Counted from the first letter of the stretch, positions 44,173 through 53,189 are shown. The stretch is 64,000 nucleotides of DNA from Nitrospira_D sp019636945 (GCF_047338595.1 NZ_JBLFBO010000002.1:1-64000); one strand, 5' to 3'. Notes: a model not told the origin generated them from the letters alone. Made by a program: numbers and translations.

Positions 44173-45873
44173 GTGCAACCCAATCCCGTCTTCTTTGTAG
44201 ATCTTGCCATCGTATTCCTAGCCGCCGTCGCAGGCGGCACTCTCGCCCGGATGGCCGGGCAACCGCTCATCCTCGGCTACGTCCTGGGCGGGATCGCTAT
44301 TGGTCCCTTTACGCCAGGACCAACCATCTCAGAACCTCACGCCTTCGAGTTGTTTGCAGATATCGGGGTGATTCTCTTGATGTTCTCAATCGGGCTCGAA
44401 TTTTCCATCAAGGACCTCGCGCGGGTGAGATGGGTGGCCCTAGCAGGCGGACTGCTTGGCATTCTGCTGTCGATCGGATTGGCCGTCGCGATGGGATCTC
44501 TGATCGGGTGGCCAATCACGCAAAGCATCGTGATCGGAGCCGTCACGTCCATCGCGAGCACCATGGTCCTTGTCCGTCTCCTTGTCGACCGTGGAGAACT
44601 TCGTTCAGTGCATGGACGGATCATGATCGGCATCGTCCTGGTCGAGGATGTCGCCGTCGTGGCGATGACCGTACTGATGCCGGCTCTCGGCGAATTTGAC
44701 TCCGGACGGCTGCTGCTAATCGGTCAGGCCTTGGCAAAGGCCGTGCTCATTTTAGTGCCGCTCGGCTACCTGGGCGCCAAGGTGATTCCTCACATCTTGA
44801 CGCACGTCGCCAGGACCCAGAACCAAGAACTGTTCCTTCTCGTCACACTCGCCATCAGCCTGGGAACTGCTGCGGTCACGCAGACGGTCGGATTGTCCCT
44901 CGCGTTGGGAGCCTTTCTGGCCGGCCTTATCATCAGCGCGTCGGAGTATGCGCACGAAACGTTGGCCCGACTGCTTTCGCTCCGTGATGCGTTCGTGGCA
45001 CTCTTCTTTGTCACGATCGGCATTCTGATCGACCCACGAATCATCGTTGAGAACCTTGCGCTCCTTGCCGCGATGATCGGCTTGATTGTGGCCGGGAAGT
45101 TCCTGATCCGTGCCGGCATCGTGCGGCTGTCCGGATATTCCTGGGTGACGGCCATTCTCGTGGGGATCGGGCTCACACAAGTCGGTGAATTCTCGTTTGT
45201 CCTTATCCAGACAGCCCGGTCGGCAGGTCATATCGGCAGCGAACTGTACAACGCGACGCTTGCCGCCTCGCTCATCACGATTCTGATCAATGCGGCACTC
45301 GTTCGGTATGTGCCTGGGTGGATCGGTCGGAAACGGTTGGTCCGCGCTCAACTCGACACGTCACCCTGGCCCCCGGAAGGCGAATTACTCCATCAGCATG
45401 TCGTAGTCTGTGGATTTGGACGAGTCGGGAACTCGCTCGGAAAAGCGTTGGAAGCCTTTAATCTTCCGTATGTGGTTATCGACCGAAACCCGGACACCAT
45501 TCGTCGACTTCAGGGTCGGGGCACTCCCTGCCTCTATGGTGACGCCTCGCACCGCGAACTGCTGGTGAAAGCCGGAACGGCAGACGCATCTCTGATTATT
45601 GTCGCGTTGCCTGAGATTGACTCCGCGGCACTCGCCGTCGGTCGCATGCGTGATCTCAGTCCCAAAGTTCCAATCTTGGCCCGCGCGCACGGACCAGCGG
45701 AGGCGGAACGACTCAGTGCCCTTGGTGTAACGGAGGTGATACAACCTGACGTCGAGACCTCAGCAACACTCATCCGACATTCGTTGAGCTGGTTCGGGAT
45801 ACCGAAGGACCGGATCCTGGATTATGTGGAGCAATACCGGCAGTCCATGGGAACGAAACGTCAATCGAGTTAA
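44173..45873 (+). CDS. CPA2-type cation:proton antiporter with TrkA-N domain (KefB-like)
   Basis: The 566-residue protein has about 12 membrane helices in the Na+/H+ exchanger fold (VVLLMFSIGLEFSI-like segment, then EDVAVVAMTVLMPAL and LGAFLAGLIISASE) and a cytoplasmic TrkA-N Rossmann domain (VVVCGFGRVGNSLGKAL, then VVIDRNPD and GDASHRELL). KefB and KefC share this plan for K+/H+ exchange. The start is a GTG at 44173 preceded by AGAGGGG; the frame is open a further 79 codons upstream but those lack helices and a start signal. It stands alone, divergent from the CDGSH gene. Confidence 0.93.
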   Translation: MQPNPVFFVDLAIVFLAAVAGGTLARMAGQPLILGYVLGGIAIGPFTPGPTISEPHAFELFADIGVILLMFSIGLEFSIKDLARVRWVALAGGLLGILLSIGLAVAMGSLIGWPITQSIVIGAVTSIASTMVLVRLLVDRGELRSVHGRIMIGIVLVEDVAVVAMTVLMPALGEFDSGRLLLIGQALAKAVLILVPLGYLGAKVIPHILTHVARTQNQELFLLVTLAISLGTAAVTQTVGLSLALGAFLAGLIISASEYAHETLARLLSLRDAFVALFFVTIGILIDPRIIVENLALLAAMIGLIVAGKFLIRAGIVRLSGYSWVTAILVGIGLTQVGEFSFVLIQTARSAGHIGSELYNATLAASLITILINAALVRYVPGWIGRKRLVRAQLDTSPWPPEGELLHQHVVVCGFGRVGNSLGKALEAFNLPYVVIDRNPDTIRRLQGRGTPCLYGDASHRELLVKAGTADASLIIVALPEIDSAALAVGRMRDLSPKVPILARAHGPAEAERLSALGVTEVIQPDVETSATLIRHSLSWFGIPKDRILDYVEQYRQSMGTKRQSS

Positions 45874-45893
45874 TCAATCAGAACGCTGATGCA

Positions 45894-46235
45894 TTACTCC
45901 ACTTCGATCGTGACAACCGCTTCGGCACCCAGCGAGTCATGATTGTGACTTGCCGCCACAAGTTTGATCTCGTGCGTCCCTCGGGTAAGTCCTTTGACCA
46001 CACCGGCAAACGCCCGTTGATATTCACCGTCTACATAACAATGGATGTGCGTCGCATCCGCACTCTTTGACAGCTTGTATTGCACTTGGACGGAATCCCC
46101 TTTTATCACCGCTCCCTGGATTGGGCTTACAATGGTGAGCCTGCTGCTTTTGCCATCAGCCGTCCAACCAATCGTGCTAGGCCCTAATGAGAACAGGCCA
46201 ACCAGCACGGATATGACTACGACAATACGAATCAT
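45894..46235 (-). CDS. Secreted Ig-like-domain hypothetical protein
   Basis: The 113-residue product has a signal peptide (IRIVVVISVLVGLFSLG, cleavage near GWTA) and one beta-sandwich-like domain: LTIVSPIQGAVIKGDSVQV, HIHCYVDGEYQRAFAGVV and LTRGTHEIKLVAA. That is the pattern of bacterial Ig-like modules seen in copper and other cation-related periplasmic proteins. GAGG five bases upstream supports the ATG at 46235. It converges with the antiporter gene, 20 bp apart. Confidence 0.7.
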   Translation of the reverse strand: MIRIVVVISVLVGLFSLGPSTIGWTADGKSSRLTIVSPIQGAVIKGDSVQVQYKLSKSADATHIHCYVDGEYQRAFAGVVKGLTRGTHEIKLVAASHNHDSLGAEAVVTIEVE

Positions 46236-46331
46236 TTGCACCTCAGCAAATGATGATTAATCCTACTCTCCGAAGAACCGGTCACAAGTCAGAGTTTGCC
46301 CACCAGCTGTAGGCATGCACCCCTGCTGAAA

Positions 46332-46778
46332 CTATAACTTCAACGCCTTGATCGGCGACACGACCGCCGCCGGATTGTTCTTCCACAGGGATTCATCCGC
46401 ATCCACGTACAGCTCGACTTCGTTCCCGTCGGGATCTTTGATATAGAGACTTTGACTCACCGTGTGATCGCTCATCCCGTCGATCACAATCCCTGCTTGC
46501 TCCACCTCACGCTTCGCTTGACGCAGCTCATCGAGGCTGTCACCAACCTTAATCCCGATATGATAGAGCCCACGGCGACGGCCAGGAGGAGGCCCCGGAG
46601 CATCACCGACCTGAATCAACAAGAGTTCGTGATGAGTCCGTCCGCATGTCAGTGCAGCGGCAGCCCCGTTAAAGATTCGCCCCACTTCTTTGAACCCCAA
46701 GAGGTCTCGATAAAAACCGAGCGATCGCTGAAGATCGTTCACATAGAAGACCACATGGCCAAGATAATGCGCTTTCAT
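46332..46778 (-). CDS. VOC superfamily protein (glyoxalase/dioxygenase fold)
   Basis: The 148-residue protein has the two beta-alpha-beta-beta-beta modules of the vicinal oxygen chelate fold: HVVFYVNDLQRSLGFYRDLLG, then LYHIGIKVGDSLDEL and LYIKDPDGNEVELYVD. Metal ligands His10, His at LYHIG and Glu in EVELY are present. Members include dioxygenases and resistance proteins; the substrate is unknown. AAGGGG supports the ATG at 46778, five nt after the stop of the upstream gene. Confidence 0.9.
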   Translation of the reverse strand: MKAHYLGHVVFYVNDLQRSLGFYRDLLGFKEVGRIFNGAAAALTCGRTHHELLLIQVGDAPGPPPGRRRGLYHIGIKVGDSLDELRQAKREVEQAGIVIDGMSDHTVSQSLYIKDPDGNEVELYVDADESLWKNNPAAVVSPIKALKL

Positions 46779-46783
46779 TTGAC

Positions 46784-47209
46784 TCACCCCTTATAAGGAA
46801 GCGACTGTATCAGTAAGGCTCTAACGCCGGCATGCGCGAGCACAACATCGGGGCTTCGCTGCAGAGCATCGTAGTATTGTCGAGCAAACCCCTCGCCCTC
46901 TTCGGCCGGCAGCAAAAGCCTCTGGGCAGACGCGAGTAGCTCTGGGATTTCATCGCGAGACGACCCTTCATCTGATTCGCTGAGTTCATCAAGCCTGGCA
47001 ATCAATTGAGAGAGCGGGCGCAACCAGGCGAACCAGGCATCGTTCAACGCAAGTTGCAGAAACGCACCGTTGGAGGGAATTCGTCCGTGCACGCGCTCAT
47101 AGGCGACTCGCTCATCATCGAGAAGGGCTTTGTGTAGACGAAGCAGTCCTGTAAACAGATTATCCAGAGGGGCGTCCCGCTTTCTTCGTACCTGCATCAT
47201 GTCACTCAT
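46784..47209 (-). CDS. Conserved hypothetical helical protein
   Basis: The 141-residue product is predicted to be mostly helical: DNLFTGLLRLHKALLDDERVAYE, ALNDAWFAWLRPLSQLIARLDEL and IPELLASAQRLLLP. No domain is recognised, and there are no Cys residues or membrane segments. AGAGGGG lies almost against the ATG at 47209; the ATG three codons on (47200) has better spacing and may be the true start. It is the middle gene of a run of VOC and SnoaL-like genes. Confidence 0.65.
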   Translation of the reverse strand: MSDMMQVRRKRDAPLDNLFTGLLRLHKALLDDERVAYERVHGRIPSNGAFLQLALNDAWFAWLRPLSQLIARLDELSESDEGSSRDEIPELLASAQRLLLPAEEGEGFARQYYDALQRSPDVVLAHAGVRALLIQSLPYKG

Positions 47210-47226
47210 ACCCCTCTTTTAATCGC

Positions 47227-47598
47227 TTATGACTGTTTCCCTGTATCATAATAGAACCGTTCGTGAACGATCTTGCCGTTCCTCCACGTGGCCACCGAAA
47301 CTTGTTCAAGATGAACCGGTTGGCCATTCGTAGCAATGAAGTCCATGGCGGATTCATAGAAGGTCACGTTGTCGCCGACACCCGAGGCCGTGACCGTGAA
47401 TCCTTTCCACTCTTTCACGCCGCTCAAGAACTGTTTTTCCCGCTCAATGTTCGCCGCGAGCCCTTTGGTTGGAGGATTGGCATTGTCCTGCATCACGGTG
47501 TCTTTGTCGTAAAACTCGCTCATGGCGTCGATGATTTTTCCTTGCCGGATGTAATCGAAGAGATTATTCAACCGCTGTTGCAGATCAGTCGTACTCAT
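47227..47598 (-). CDS. SnoaL-like / NTF2-fold protein
   Basis: The 123-residue protein shows the NTF2 fold: LNNLFDYIRQGKIIDAMSEFYDKDTVMQDN, then VKEWKGFTVTASGVGD and a C-terminal WRNGKIVHERFYYD. GGAG eight bases upstream supports the ATG at 47598. The start overlaps the end of the VOC gene by four bases, so the two are translated together. Confidence 0.85.
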   Translation of the reverse strand: MSTTDLQQRLNNLFDYIRQGKIIDAMSEFYDKDTVMQDNANPPTKGLAANIEREKQFLSGVKEWKGFTVTASGVGDNVTFYESAMDFIATNGQPVHLEQVSVATWRNGKIVHERFYYDTGKQS

Positions 47599-48029
47599 AA
47601 TCGTTTCTCCTGTTGTGGGTTACGGGTAAAAGCTATTCCAGCCTTTTGCACTTCCTGATACGGCAACAGCCAGACCAGCGACTCATCGGACAGATCTCCG
47701 ACCTGAATGCGATTGCCCCATGGGTCGCGAAAGTCGCAACGGAAATTCGGATGGAGCTTCAATTTGTATTTTCTCGTCAACTTCCGTCGAACCTCTTTGA
47801 TCTGCTGAGCATCGCGGACCATCAGCCCAAAGTGTTTGGTGCGATCCGGCTGCAAGGTCTCGATTTCAAAAATCGCCAGAAATTGATGCTCACCCAGCTT
47901 GCACCAGACCGCGCCTTCCCCGCCGCGCAGCATCTTCAGGCCGAACACATCTTGATAGAACTTCGCCGCCTTCCTCGCATCTGTCACTTCGATCACGACG
48001 TGGTTACAGCCATAGACTTGAACAGCCAT
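47595..48029 (-). CDS. VOC superfamily protein
   Basis: The 144-residue protein matches the vicinal oxygen chelate fold: CNHVVIEVTDARKAAKFYQDVFGLKM, then FLAIFEIETLQPDRTKHFGLMV and CDFRDPWGNRIQVGDL. The N-terminal His and the later His in TKHFG are candidate metal ligands. It overlaps the DsbA-type gene stop by one base (TAATG) and the SnoaL-like gene start by four, so three genes are chained. Confidence 0.9.
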   Translation of the reverse strand: MAVQVYGCNHVVIEVTDARKAAKFYQDVFGLKMLRGGEGAVWCKLGEHQFLAIFEIETLQPDRTKHFGLMVRDAQQIKEVRRKLTRKYKLKLHPNFRCDFRDPWGNRIQVGDLSDESLVWLLPYQEVQKAGIAFTRNPQQEKRL

Positions 48030-48703
48030 TACGCACCTGCCTTTCCGACCACCGAGCCGACTTCGATCTCCCTGAAAGCAGCTAAGAACTCCTCAGGAGG
48101 TTGTGCCCCAGAGAGCACAGAGGTTCCGTTGATCACGAAATAGGGAACCGCTCGAATCCCCAAACGACGACCTGCGGCTTCTTCCGCCTGTACCTCGTTG
48201 CCCCCCTCATCGCCAGCCAGAAATGCCTCAATTGCTGTTCGATCAAGCCCTACATCGGCTGCAGCTTGAGCGAGTGTCTCGACGTTTCCAATATCGCTAC
48301 TCTCGACAAAATAGCGTCGAAAGAGCATCTCAACCATCTCATCCTGCTTACCCTGATGCCCTGCCAGCCAGATGAGGCGATGTGCGGCAAAGGTATTGGG
48401 CGTACGCGCAATCCGATCAAATGCGAATGGGATGCGTTCTGCAGTTCCTGCTGCCGCAACGTGGTCATAGATCGATTGAGCTGCCTCAGGGCCACCGAAC
48501 TTCGCATCAAGGTACTGTCGCCGATCCATCCCGCTCTTCGGCATCGCCGGATTCAATTGAAACGGCTTCCAGGAAATCTTCACGGGCACAGAGCCATTCC
48601 ATCCGTTGAGCGCCCGCTCAAGCCGTCGTTTCCCCACATAGCACCATGGGCAGATCACATCCGAGTAGACGTCGATGTAGAGTGCTCTGGCTTGGTCACT
48701 CAT
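48029..48703 (-). CDS. DsbA-family thioredoxin-fold oxidoreductase (FrnE-like)
   Basis: The 224-residue protein has a thioredoxin-fold active site CPWC (in DVYSDVICPWCYVGKRRLE) and the inserted helical domain of the FrnE/2-hydroxychromene-2-carboxylate isomerase group, ending GIRAVPYFVINGTSVLSGAQ with the conserved cis-Pro. There is no signal peptide, so it acts in the cytoplasm. The ATG at 48703 is preferred; a start 16 codons earlier has no clear signal. It leads the DsbA-VOC-SnoaL-hypothetical-VOC run. Confidence 0.9.
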   Translation of the reverse strand: MSDQARALYIDVYSDVICPWCYVGKRRLERALNGWNGSVPVKISWKPFQLNPAMPKSGMDRRQYLDAKFGGPEAAQSIYDHVAAAGTAERIPFAFDRIARTPNTFAAHRLIWLAGHQGKQDEMVEMLFRRYFVESSDIGNVETLAQAAADVGLDRTAIEAFLAGDEGGNEVQAEEAAGRRLGIRAVPYFVINGTSVLSGAQPPEEFLAAFREIEVGSVVGKAGA

Positions 48704-48735
48704 TCTTATCCATCCCTCTCTGTATTTCCTCTCCA

Positions 48736-48769
48736 ACGAGATACGCTTCACATTTCACGAGTGACGCGT
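48736..48769. repeat. CGCTTCACG intergenic repeat (copy 3)
   Basis: GAGATACGCTTCACATTTCACGAGTGACGCGTTCATG contains two TTCACG-type words, directly after the pirin stop codon and before the DsbA-type gene. It shares GATACGCTTCAC with copies 2 and 5. Confidence 0.6.
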
Positions 48770-49654
48770 TCATGACAGATGTCCCATCTTGCCCGCCTTG
48801 TAATCCTCGACCGCCTGGACAAGTTCAAGTTTGGTATTCATGACAAACGGACCATAGCGCGCGATCGGCTCCCCGATCGGTTGACCGCTCAAGATCAATA
48901 GTCGGCTGTCTTCACGGGCTTCGATGACCACCGACGCCCCGTGCCGCTTGCACACAATCAACTCCGCCTCTCCGGCATCGCTCGAGCCGTTTGCCGACAC
49001 CAGGCCCTGCAGCACGAAAAGAGCCGTGTTATGCCCATCCGAGAACGAAAGCTCCGCACGTCCGCCGGCTCTCAAGGTCAGATCATAGAGCTCGATAGGC
49101 GTCACCGTGCGGGCCAGCCCCTTATGCCCCTGGAATCTGCCGGCGATCACACGGAGATGACCTGCTCCGCCGACTAACTCCACGTTGGGAATCTGGGCAT
49201 TCAGAATGGTCTGGTAGCCCGGCGCCGACATTTTTCTGGACCGCGGTAAGTTCACCCAGAGTTGGATCGCCTGAAAGGTCCCACCCTTCTTTGTCCAATC
49301 GGCCTCATGCAGCTCTTCATGCACGACGCCGGAGGCTGCCGTCATCCATTGGACATCACCCGGCCCGATCACCCCCGCATTGCCGGCAGAATCGCGATGG
49401 GCCACGGCTCCCTGGTACATGATCGTCACCGTTTCAAATCCTCGATGCGGGTGCTCACCGACACCGCGGGGATGCTCGGTCGGCTCAAACGCCTGTGGCC
49501 CCGCATAGTCCAACAAGAGAAACGGATCGACAGCCTGGTCCAGCTCGTTGCTTGGGAAGAGATTACGTACAGGAAATCCATCTCCGACCATATGAGCTGA
49601 TCCTGGGCGATAGACTCCGAGCACCTCTTTAGGAACCAGCGTATTAGTTGTCAT
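48770..49654 (-). CDS. Pirin family protein
   Basis: The 294-residue bicupin has the pirin signature: FPVRNLFPSNELDQAVDPFLLLDY, then HPHRGFETVTIMYQGAVAHRDSAG and MTAASGVVHEELHE, carrying the metal-binding His-x-His and Glu ligands of the N-terminal cupin. Many bacterial pirins act as quercetin dioxygenases or redox-responsive cofactors. GGAGG five bases upstream supports the ATG at 49654. Confidence 0.94.
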   Translation of the reverse strand: MTTNTLVPKEVLGVYRPGSAHMVGDGFPVRNLFPSNELDQAVDPFLLLDYAGPQAFEPTEHPRGVGEHPHRGFETVTIMYQGAVAHRDSAGNAGVIGPGDVQWMTAASGVVHEELHEADWTKKGGTFQAIQLWVNLPRSRKMSAPGYQTILNAQIPNVELVGGAGHLRVIAGRFQGHKGLARTVTPIELYDLTLRAGGRAELSFSDGHNTALFVLQGLVSANGSSDAGEAELIVCKRHGASVVIEAREDSRLLILSGQPIGEPIARYGPFVMNTKLELVQAVEDYKAGKMGHLS

Positions 49655-49759
49655 GATGCCCTCCTTGCTCCGCATCACTCATGCACGTATCTTCCGCACG
49701 TACCGAGTCGGCACCACGACCGTATTCGTCACTCGTCGTGTGCCCTTCGATCTTGAGTT

Positions 49760-49862
49760 CAAGGTCCATGTCCAAAGCTTCACGTTCCAAGTTCTCGGAC
49801 AAGGTGAAGCCTGAGACGCGAAACCTGAAACCCCTGGCCAAGGCGCTTCACAAGATACACGG
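49760..49862. repeat. Degenerate GTGAAG / CGCTTCAC intergenic repeat (copy 4)
   Basis: The array holds CTTCACGTTCCAAGTTC, then GGTGAAGCCTGAGACGCGAAACCTGAAACC in the opposite sense, then AAGGCGCTTCACAAGATAC. It lies just after the stop of the NmrA-type gene. Its words and the alternation of senses match copy 1 at 5535-5662. Confidence 0.6.
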
Positions 49863-49902
49863 CCCAGACAGTTTCCTCACGAGTTCACATGAGGACTTCG
49901 GG

Positions 49903-50760
49903 CTACACCATCCCCCGCAGCGCTTCAGACAACGTGACGGTGCCCCGCATCAGCTTATTTGGAAATTCATACCCAATCTCGCCCTTCGAGAAGGCCGTAT
50001 ACATTTCTTCAAATAATTTCGCCGCCTCATCAGAAAACCCAAACGACTTGAACGTCGGCACCACAGCGGTCAGAGGTGCCTGTTGCGCCGTGACCGGCTT
50101 GCCCAACAGCTGACCCAGCACGACGGCCACATCAGTGGGGCTATATTCTGCTGGACCAGCCAGCTCCACGACTTGTTTCCCTCGTCCACCGGCGATGAGC
50201 TGCTCCGCTGCAATTCGACCGATATCTTTTGTCGAAATCATCGGAATCTTGGCTTGAGGAGCAATGAACGTCGGTAAGCCCCCCTGGGCCTTTGCCGCTC
50301 CGATGACCGGCGCCCAATTCTCCATAAAGTAGGGAGGGCGCAGAATGGTGAGATGCTTCGTGGCGCCTTCGAGTTTTCCTTCACCGTAATGCACCGCTCT
50401 GATGGGGCCTGTCCCACTCGCCAACTGCCCACCAACGGAAGAGAGATACACGACATGGCCAACCTCACTTTTCTTGACCGCCTCGGCTGCTCGATCCATG
50501 CGGAATTGTTGATCCGACAACCAGGCCGCCGCCCCATAGTTCGGGGGCACCATAAGATAGACGCCCGTCGCACCAGCAAAGGCCTGTGCAAGAGCCGAGA
50601 CATCGTCCAGAGATGCCACAGCAACATCAGCACCTTTCGTCTTCCACGCGACGCCCTTGTCAGCCGAGCGGACGACAATCCGCACTACCTGCTTCTTATT
50701 GAGCAATGTTTCCACCACCGCGGATCCCGTATTGCCTGTTGCCCCTACGACCACAAACAT
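49903..50760 (-). CDS. NmrA-family NAD(P)-binding protein (atypical SDR)
   Basis: The 285-residue protein begins FVVVGATGNTGSAVVETLL, the nucleotide-binding loop of NmrA and quinone oxidoreductase-like SDRs, followed by VVRSADKGVAWKTKGADVAVASLDD and VYLSSVGGQLASGTGP. The lack of the YxxxK catalytic pair in the expected place is typical of this group, whose members sense redox state or reduce quinones. GGGAGGGG supports the ATG at 50760. Confidence 0.9.
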   Translation of the reverse strand: MFVVVGATGNTGSAVVETLLNKKQVVRIVVRSADKGVAWKTKGADVAVASLDDVSALAQAFAGATGVYLMVPPNYGAAAWLSDQQFRMDRAAEAVKKSEVGHVVYLSSVGGQLASGTGPIRAVHYGEGKLEGATKHLTILRPPYFMENWAPVIGAAKAQGGLPTFIAPQAKIPMISTKDIGRIAAEQLIAGGRGKQVVELAGPAEYSPTDVAVVLGQLLGKPVTAQQAPLTAVVPTFKSFGFSDEAAKLFEEMYTAFSKGEIGYEFPNKLMRGTVTLSEALRGMV

Positions 50761-51065
50761 GATGCCCCTCCCTTGTTTCCTGAACCTCACAATGACCAAC
50801 ATTTAGAGCTGCATGATGGTACCGGTGTCAGAGCTGGTAAACCACTTCACGTCACTATCACCCCTCTACCAATTCGCAACTTGCATTCCAGCTGGCTCAC
50901 TCCAGCACGACACTCTCTATCTTGTTGGAATGTGTAGAGATTCGTGGGCTTGATGTCACCGGGAAGGAGACGAGTCCTCTCTGTCTGGTGTCGGCCGAAC
51001 GGCACGGTGCCGAATGGTCGGCGCTGATATCTCGATCCTCTGCTACGCTTGACGAGGAGGAAGTC
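50761..51065. other. Divergent intergenic region
   Basis: This 305-bp stretch separates the NmrA-type gene (minus) and a secreted protein gene (plus) and should contain both promoters. I see no clear promoter consensus, repeat or hairpin. An ORF on the plus strand runs in from 50922 but its ribosome binding site (GAGGAGG) serves the ATG at 51066. Confidence 0.4.
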
Positions 51066-51554
51066 ATGGCAGTAATTCGTATGCTGACCTGTCTATCAAT
51101 CCTTGCGACGATGCCATGGATGTCTTTCCTATACCCTGCAAAGGCATCAGACGATCTCCCCCGATCATCTCGTGTTGGACCATTGGGAACTCCCCGCTTC
51201 TCATACGAACAGGTTTCCATCAGCACGCTGCTAGCATACCCGGATCGCTACCAGATGAGAGATGTCAGGCTGACCGGTACCATCACGGCGATGCAGACGG
51301 AAATCGTGACGAATCGGATGATCTGTGGAGCGGCTCACGAACGAACAGTGCTGACCGTTGAAGACAACAGTGGGCAGATTGAGGTGATCGATCAAGGAGC
51401 CTGTGGGAAAAATTTGAGCGCCCTGAAAGCGCCGATGGTCAAGGTCGGAGAACAGATTGATCTGCTTGTACAGATTATGGTGACGAAGAATCCGGAGTCC
51501 CGAGAAGCAGTAGTGGAAACGACGGTGCGGTTCCTGGACCGTGTACGATACTGA
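51066..51554 (+). CDS. Secreted hypothetical protein with OB-fold-like region
   Basis: The 162-residue product has a signal peptide (TCLSILATMPWMSFLYP, cleavage near AKA-SDD). The mature part includes VSISTLLAYPDRYQMRDVRLTGTI, then LTVEDNSGQIEVIDQGACG and VGEQIDLLVQIMVT. This is the strand pattern of small periplasmic OB-fold proteins, but no family is assigned. GAGGAGG lies five bases before the ATG. It is monocistronic and convergent with a glycine-zipper gene. Confidence 0.72.
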   Translation: MAVIRMLTCLSILATMPWMSFLYPAKASDDLPRSSRVGPLGTPRFSYEQVSISTLLAYPDRYQMRDVRLTGTITAMQTEIVTNRMICGAAHERTVLTVEDNSGQIEVIDQGACGKNLSALKAPMVKVGEQIDLLVQIMVTKNPESREAVVETTVRFLDRVRY

Positions 51555-51575
51555 ATGCCTTGCCGTAGCGGACTG

Positions 51576-52010
51576 TTACTCCCAGCCTCTGACTTCGTAC
51601 CCTTTGTCCTTCAGACACTTCGTCACCGCGTCAGCGTAGGGAGAATCCGGTTCCAGTGGTTTGAATGTTCCACCGAGGAGTCCAACGATGAAGCCTAACC
51701 CGCTACCAGCGGCGGCTCCAATCGCAATTCCAGGCAATCCTCCGACTACCCCAGCCGATGCGCCGACCGCGCCACCCAACGTGAGACCCAACACCGCTCC
51801 GGTTGCCGCATTGGTACTTTGGTTAGTCCCATGCCGCAGTCCGGACTGTTCAGCTCGCTGCTGACAGGAGGCAATCTCCTGCTGAGCCACCTGCCTGCCG
51901 TGCATATGGAGTTGTTTGTTAGAACGTAACGTTGGCTGCGGTCCGGTGCAGGCCGAAACTGCGAGGAGCAGCAGCATGCTGATCAGTCGCTGCAAGGATC
52001 GATTGGCCAC
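51576..52010 (-). CDS. Glycine-zipper lipoprotein (copy A)
   Basis: The 144-residue protein has a lipobox (LLAVSAC), a short polar region with QQEIASCQQRAEQSG, a glycine-zipper stretch (GAVLGLTLGGAVGASAGVVGG, then GIAIGAAAGSGLGFIVG) that can pack in a membrane, and a C-terminal AVTKCLKDKGYEVRGWE. It begins with GTG at 52010 after GGAGG. A paralogue with the same order of elements lies at 53222-53656; an IS element separates the two. Confidence 0.85.
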   Translation of the reverse strand: MANRSLQRLISMLLLLAVSACTGPQPTLRSNKQLHMHGRQVAQQEIASCQQRAEQSGLRHGTNQSTNAATGAVLGLTLGGAVGASAGVVGGLPGIAIGAAAGSGLGFIVGLLGGTFKPLEPDSPYADAVTKCLKDKGYEVRGWE

Positions 52011-52135
52011 GACAGTCCCTCCGAAGGGTCAGCTCCCCTTTCATCACTTCTCACCCTTCCGAGGAAATGTCGAGATTATTTCAATTGTACACAGTTCTCT
52101 CATCATCCCTTCCCTGCAGACCAGATACGTGGACA

Positions 52136-52296
52136 CCCAACTGCGCGCATTGTCCGAGCACTTCTTTTACCACTCATTCTTGGCTGGACGTTGAGGTTGT
52201 TTCCATTGCGCGCATCCATTCCTCTCCTTACTCTTTCACCCCATCCCTCTGGCCACTTACGGGAGGAGTTCCTCCTGCGCGCATGCATCGAGCACC
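52136..52296. repeat. Intergenic repeat cluster with three TGCGCGCAT words; left arm of an inverted repeat
   Basis: TGCGCGCAT occurs at about 52142, 52206 and 52276, 64 and 70 bases apart, in otherwise related pyrimidine-rich sequence. The segment GGCCACTTACGGGAGGAGTTCCT (52251-52273) recurs in opposite sense beyond the IS element at 53190-53212 with three mismatches in 23. Confidence 0.55.
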
Positions 52297-52303
52297 GCCC
52301 TTA

Positions 52304-53144
52304 GGCTCAGGACTCATTAAGTTTAGGGTTCCCTCCGCCAATCAGCTGTGCTTCACTCAGGTCGGAGGTGGCCATGAGTGACGTGTTTCTGTTAACCACG
52401 CAGCAGTTGAACCGGATCAAGCCCTATCTCCCTGTCCCGCACGGTATCCCGCGCGTGGATGATCGGCGGGTGATCAGCGGGATCATCTCTGTGATCCGGT
52501 ACGGTCTTCAATGGAAGGATGCTCCAAAGGCGTATGGGCCGTACAAGACGCTCTACAACCGGTTTGTGCGCTGGAGCCGGGCCGGGATCTTCAACAAGAT
52601 CTTTCGCGAGTTGGCGCGGCAGCCCGGGCCCAGAGACGGCTTGATGATCGATGCGACTCATCTGAAGGCCCATCGCACGGCGGCCAGCCTGCTCAAAAAG
52701 GGGCAGGCTCTCGCTGTATTGGCCGCACGAAAGGGGGCCTGAATTCGAAGCTCCATGCGGTGTGCGACGATGTGGGCAAGCCGGTGCACCTGTTGCTGAC
52801 CGCAGGGCACACCAGTGATGACACCGGCGCGAGATGCCTGCTGCCCAGTCTTTCCAATGCCACATACCTGATCGCCGACCGCGGTTATGATGCCGATTGG
52901 TTCATCGCCGCCCTCCGGAAGCAGGGCGTCACACCCTGCATTCCGCCACGGAACAACCGAACGACACGGCGTCGCTACAACAAAACCCTCTACAAACAAC
53001 GCCACAACATCGAGATCATGTTCGGGCGGATCAAGGATTGGCGTCGGATTGCCATGCGGTATGATCGCTGTGCCCACACCTTTTTCTCAGCCATCTGTCT
53101 CGCAGCCACCGTCATCTTCTATCTGAAAGAATGAGTCCTGAGCC
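52304..53144 (+). mobile_element. IS5-family (IS427-like) insertion sequence, 841 bp
   Basis: Ends are perfect inverted repeats of 15 bases: GGCTCAGGACTCATT at 52304-52318 and its complement at 53130-53144. Including the flanking TA on each side the match is 17 bases, and TA is probably the 2-bp target duplication. The body is a single transposase gene split over two frames. Size and layout fit the IS427 group. The element looks intact and therefore possibly recent. Confidence 0.9.
52374..53134 (+). CDS. IS5-family DDE transposase, two frames joined by -1 frameshift
   Basis: The first frame (52374-52742) encodes the N-terminal part with TTQQLNRIKPYLP and LMIDATHLKAHRTAA, the first catalytic Asp. 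At the AAAAAGGGG run (52695-52703) a -1 slip joins it to the second frame, continuing GGLNSKLHAVCDD, YLIADRGYDADWF with the second Asp, and HNIEIMFGRIKDW with the Glu. The joined product has about 253 residues. Without the slip the first frame ends at 52742. GGAGG lies five bases before the ATG, and the stop codon lies inside the right inverted repeat. The frameshift is inferred from the conserved protein sequence and is typical of this group. Confidence 0.88.
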
Positions 53145-53189
53145 TAGTCTCAATTCCGATGACATCTCGTGTGCGCGATGCGCGAGCCC

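Noticed and set aside
52374..52742. Transposase considered a pseudogene because of two frames
   Set aside because: A -1 shift at the AAAAAGGGG run restores all catalytic motifs, as is normal for this IS group, and both inverted repeats are intact.
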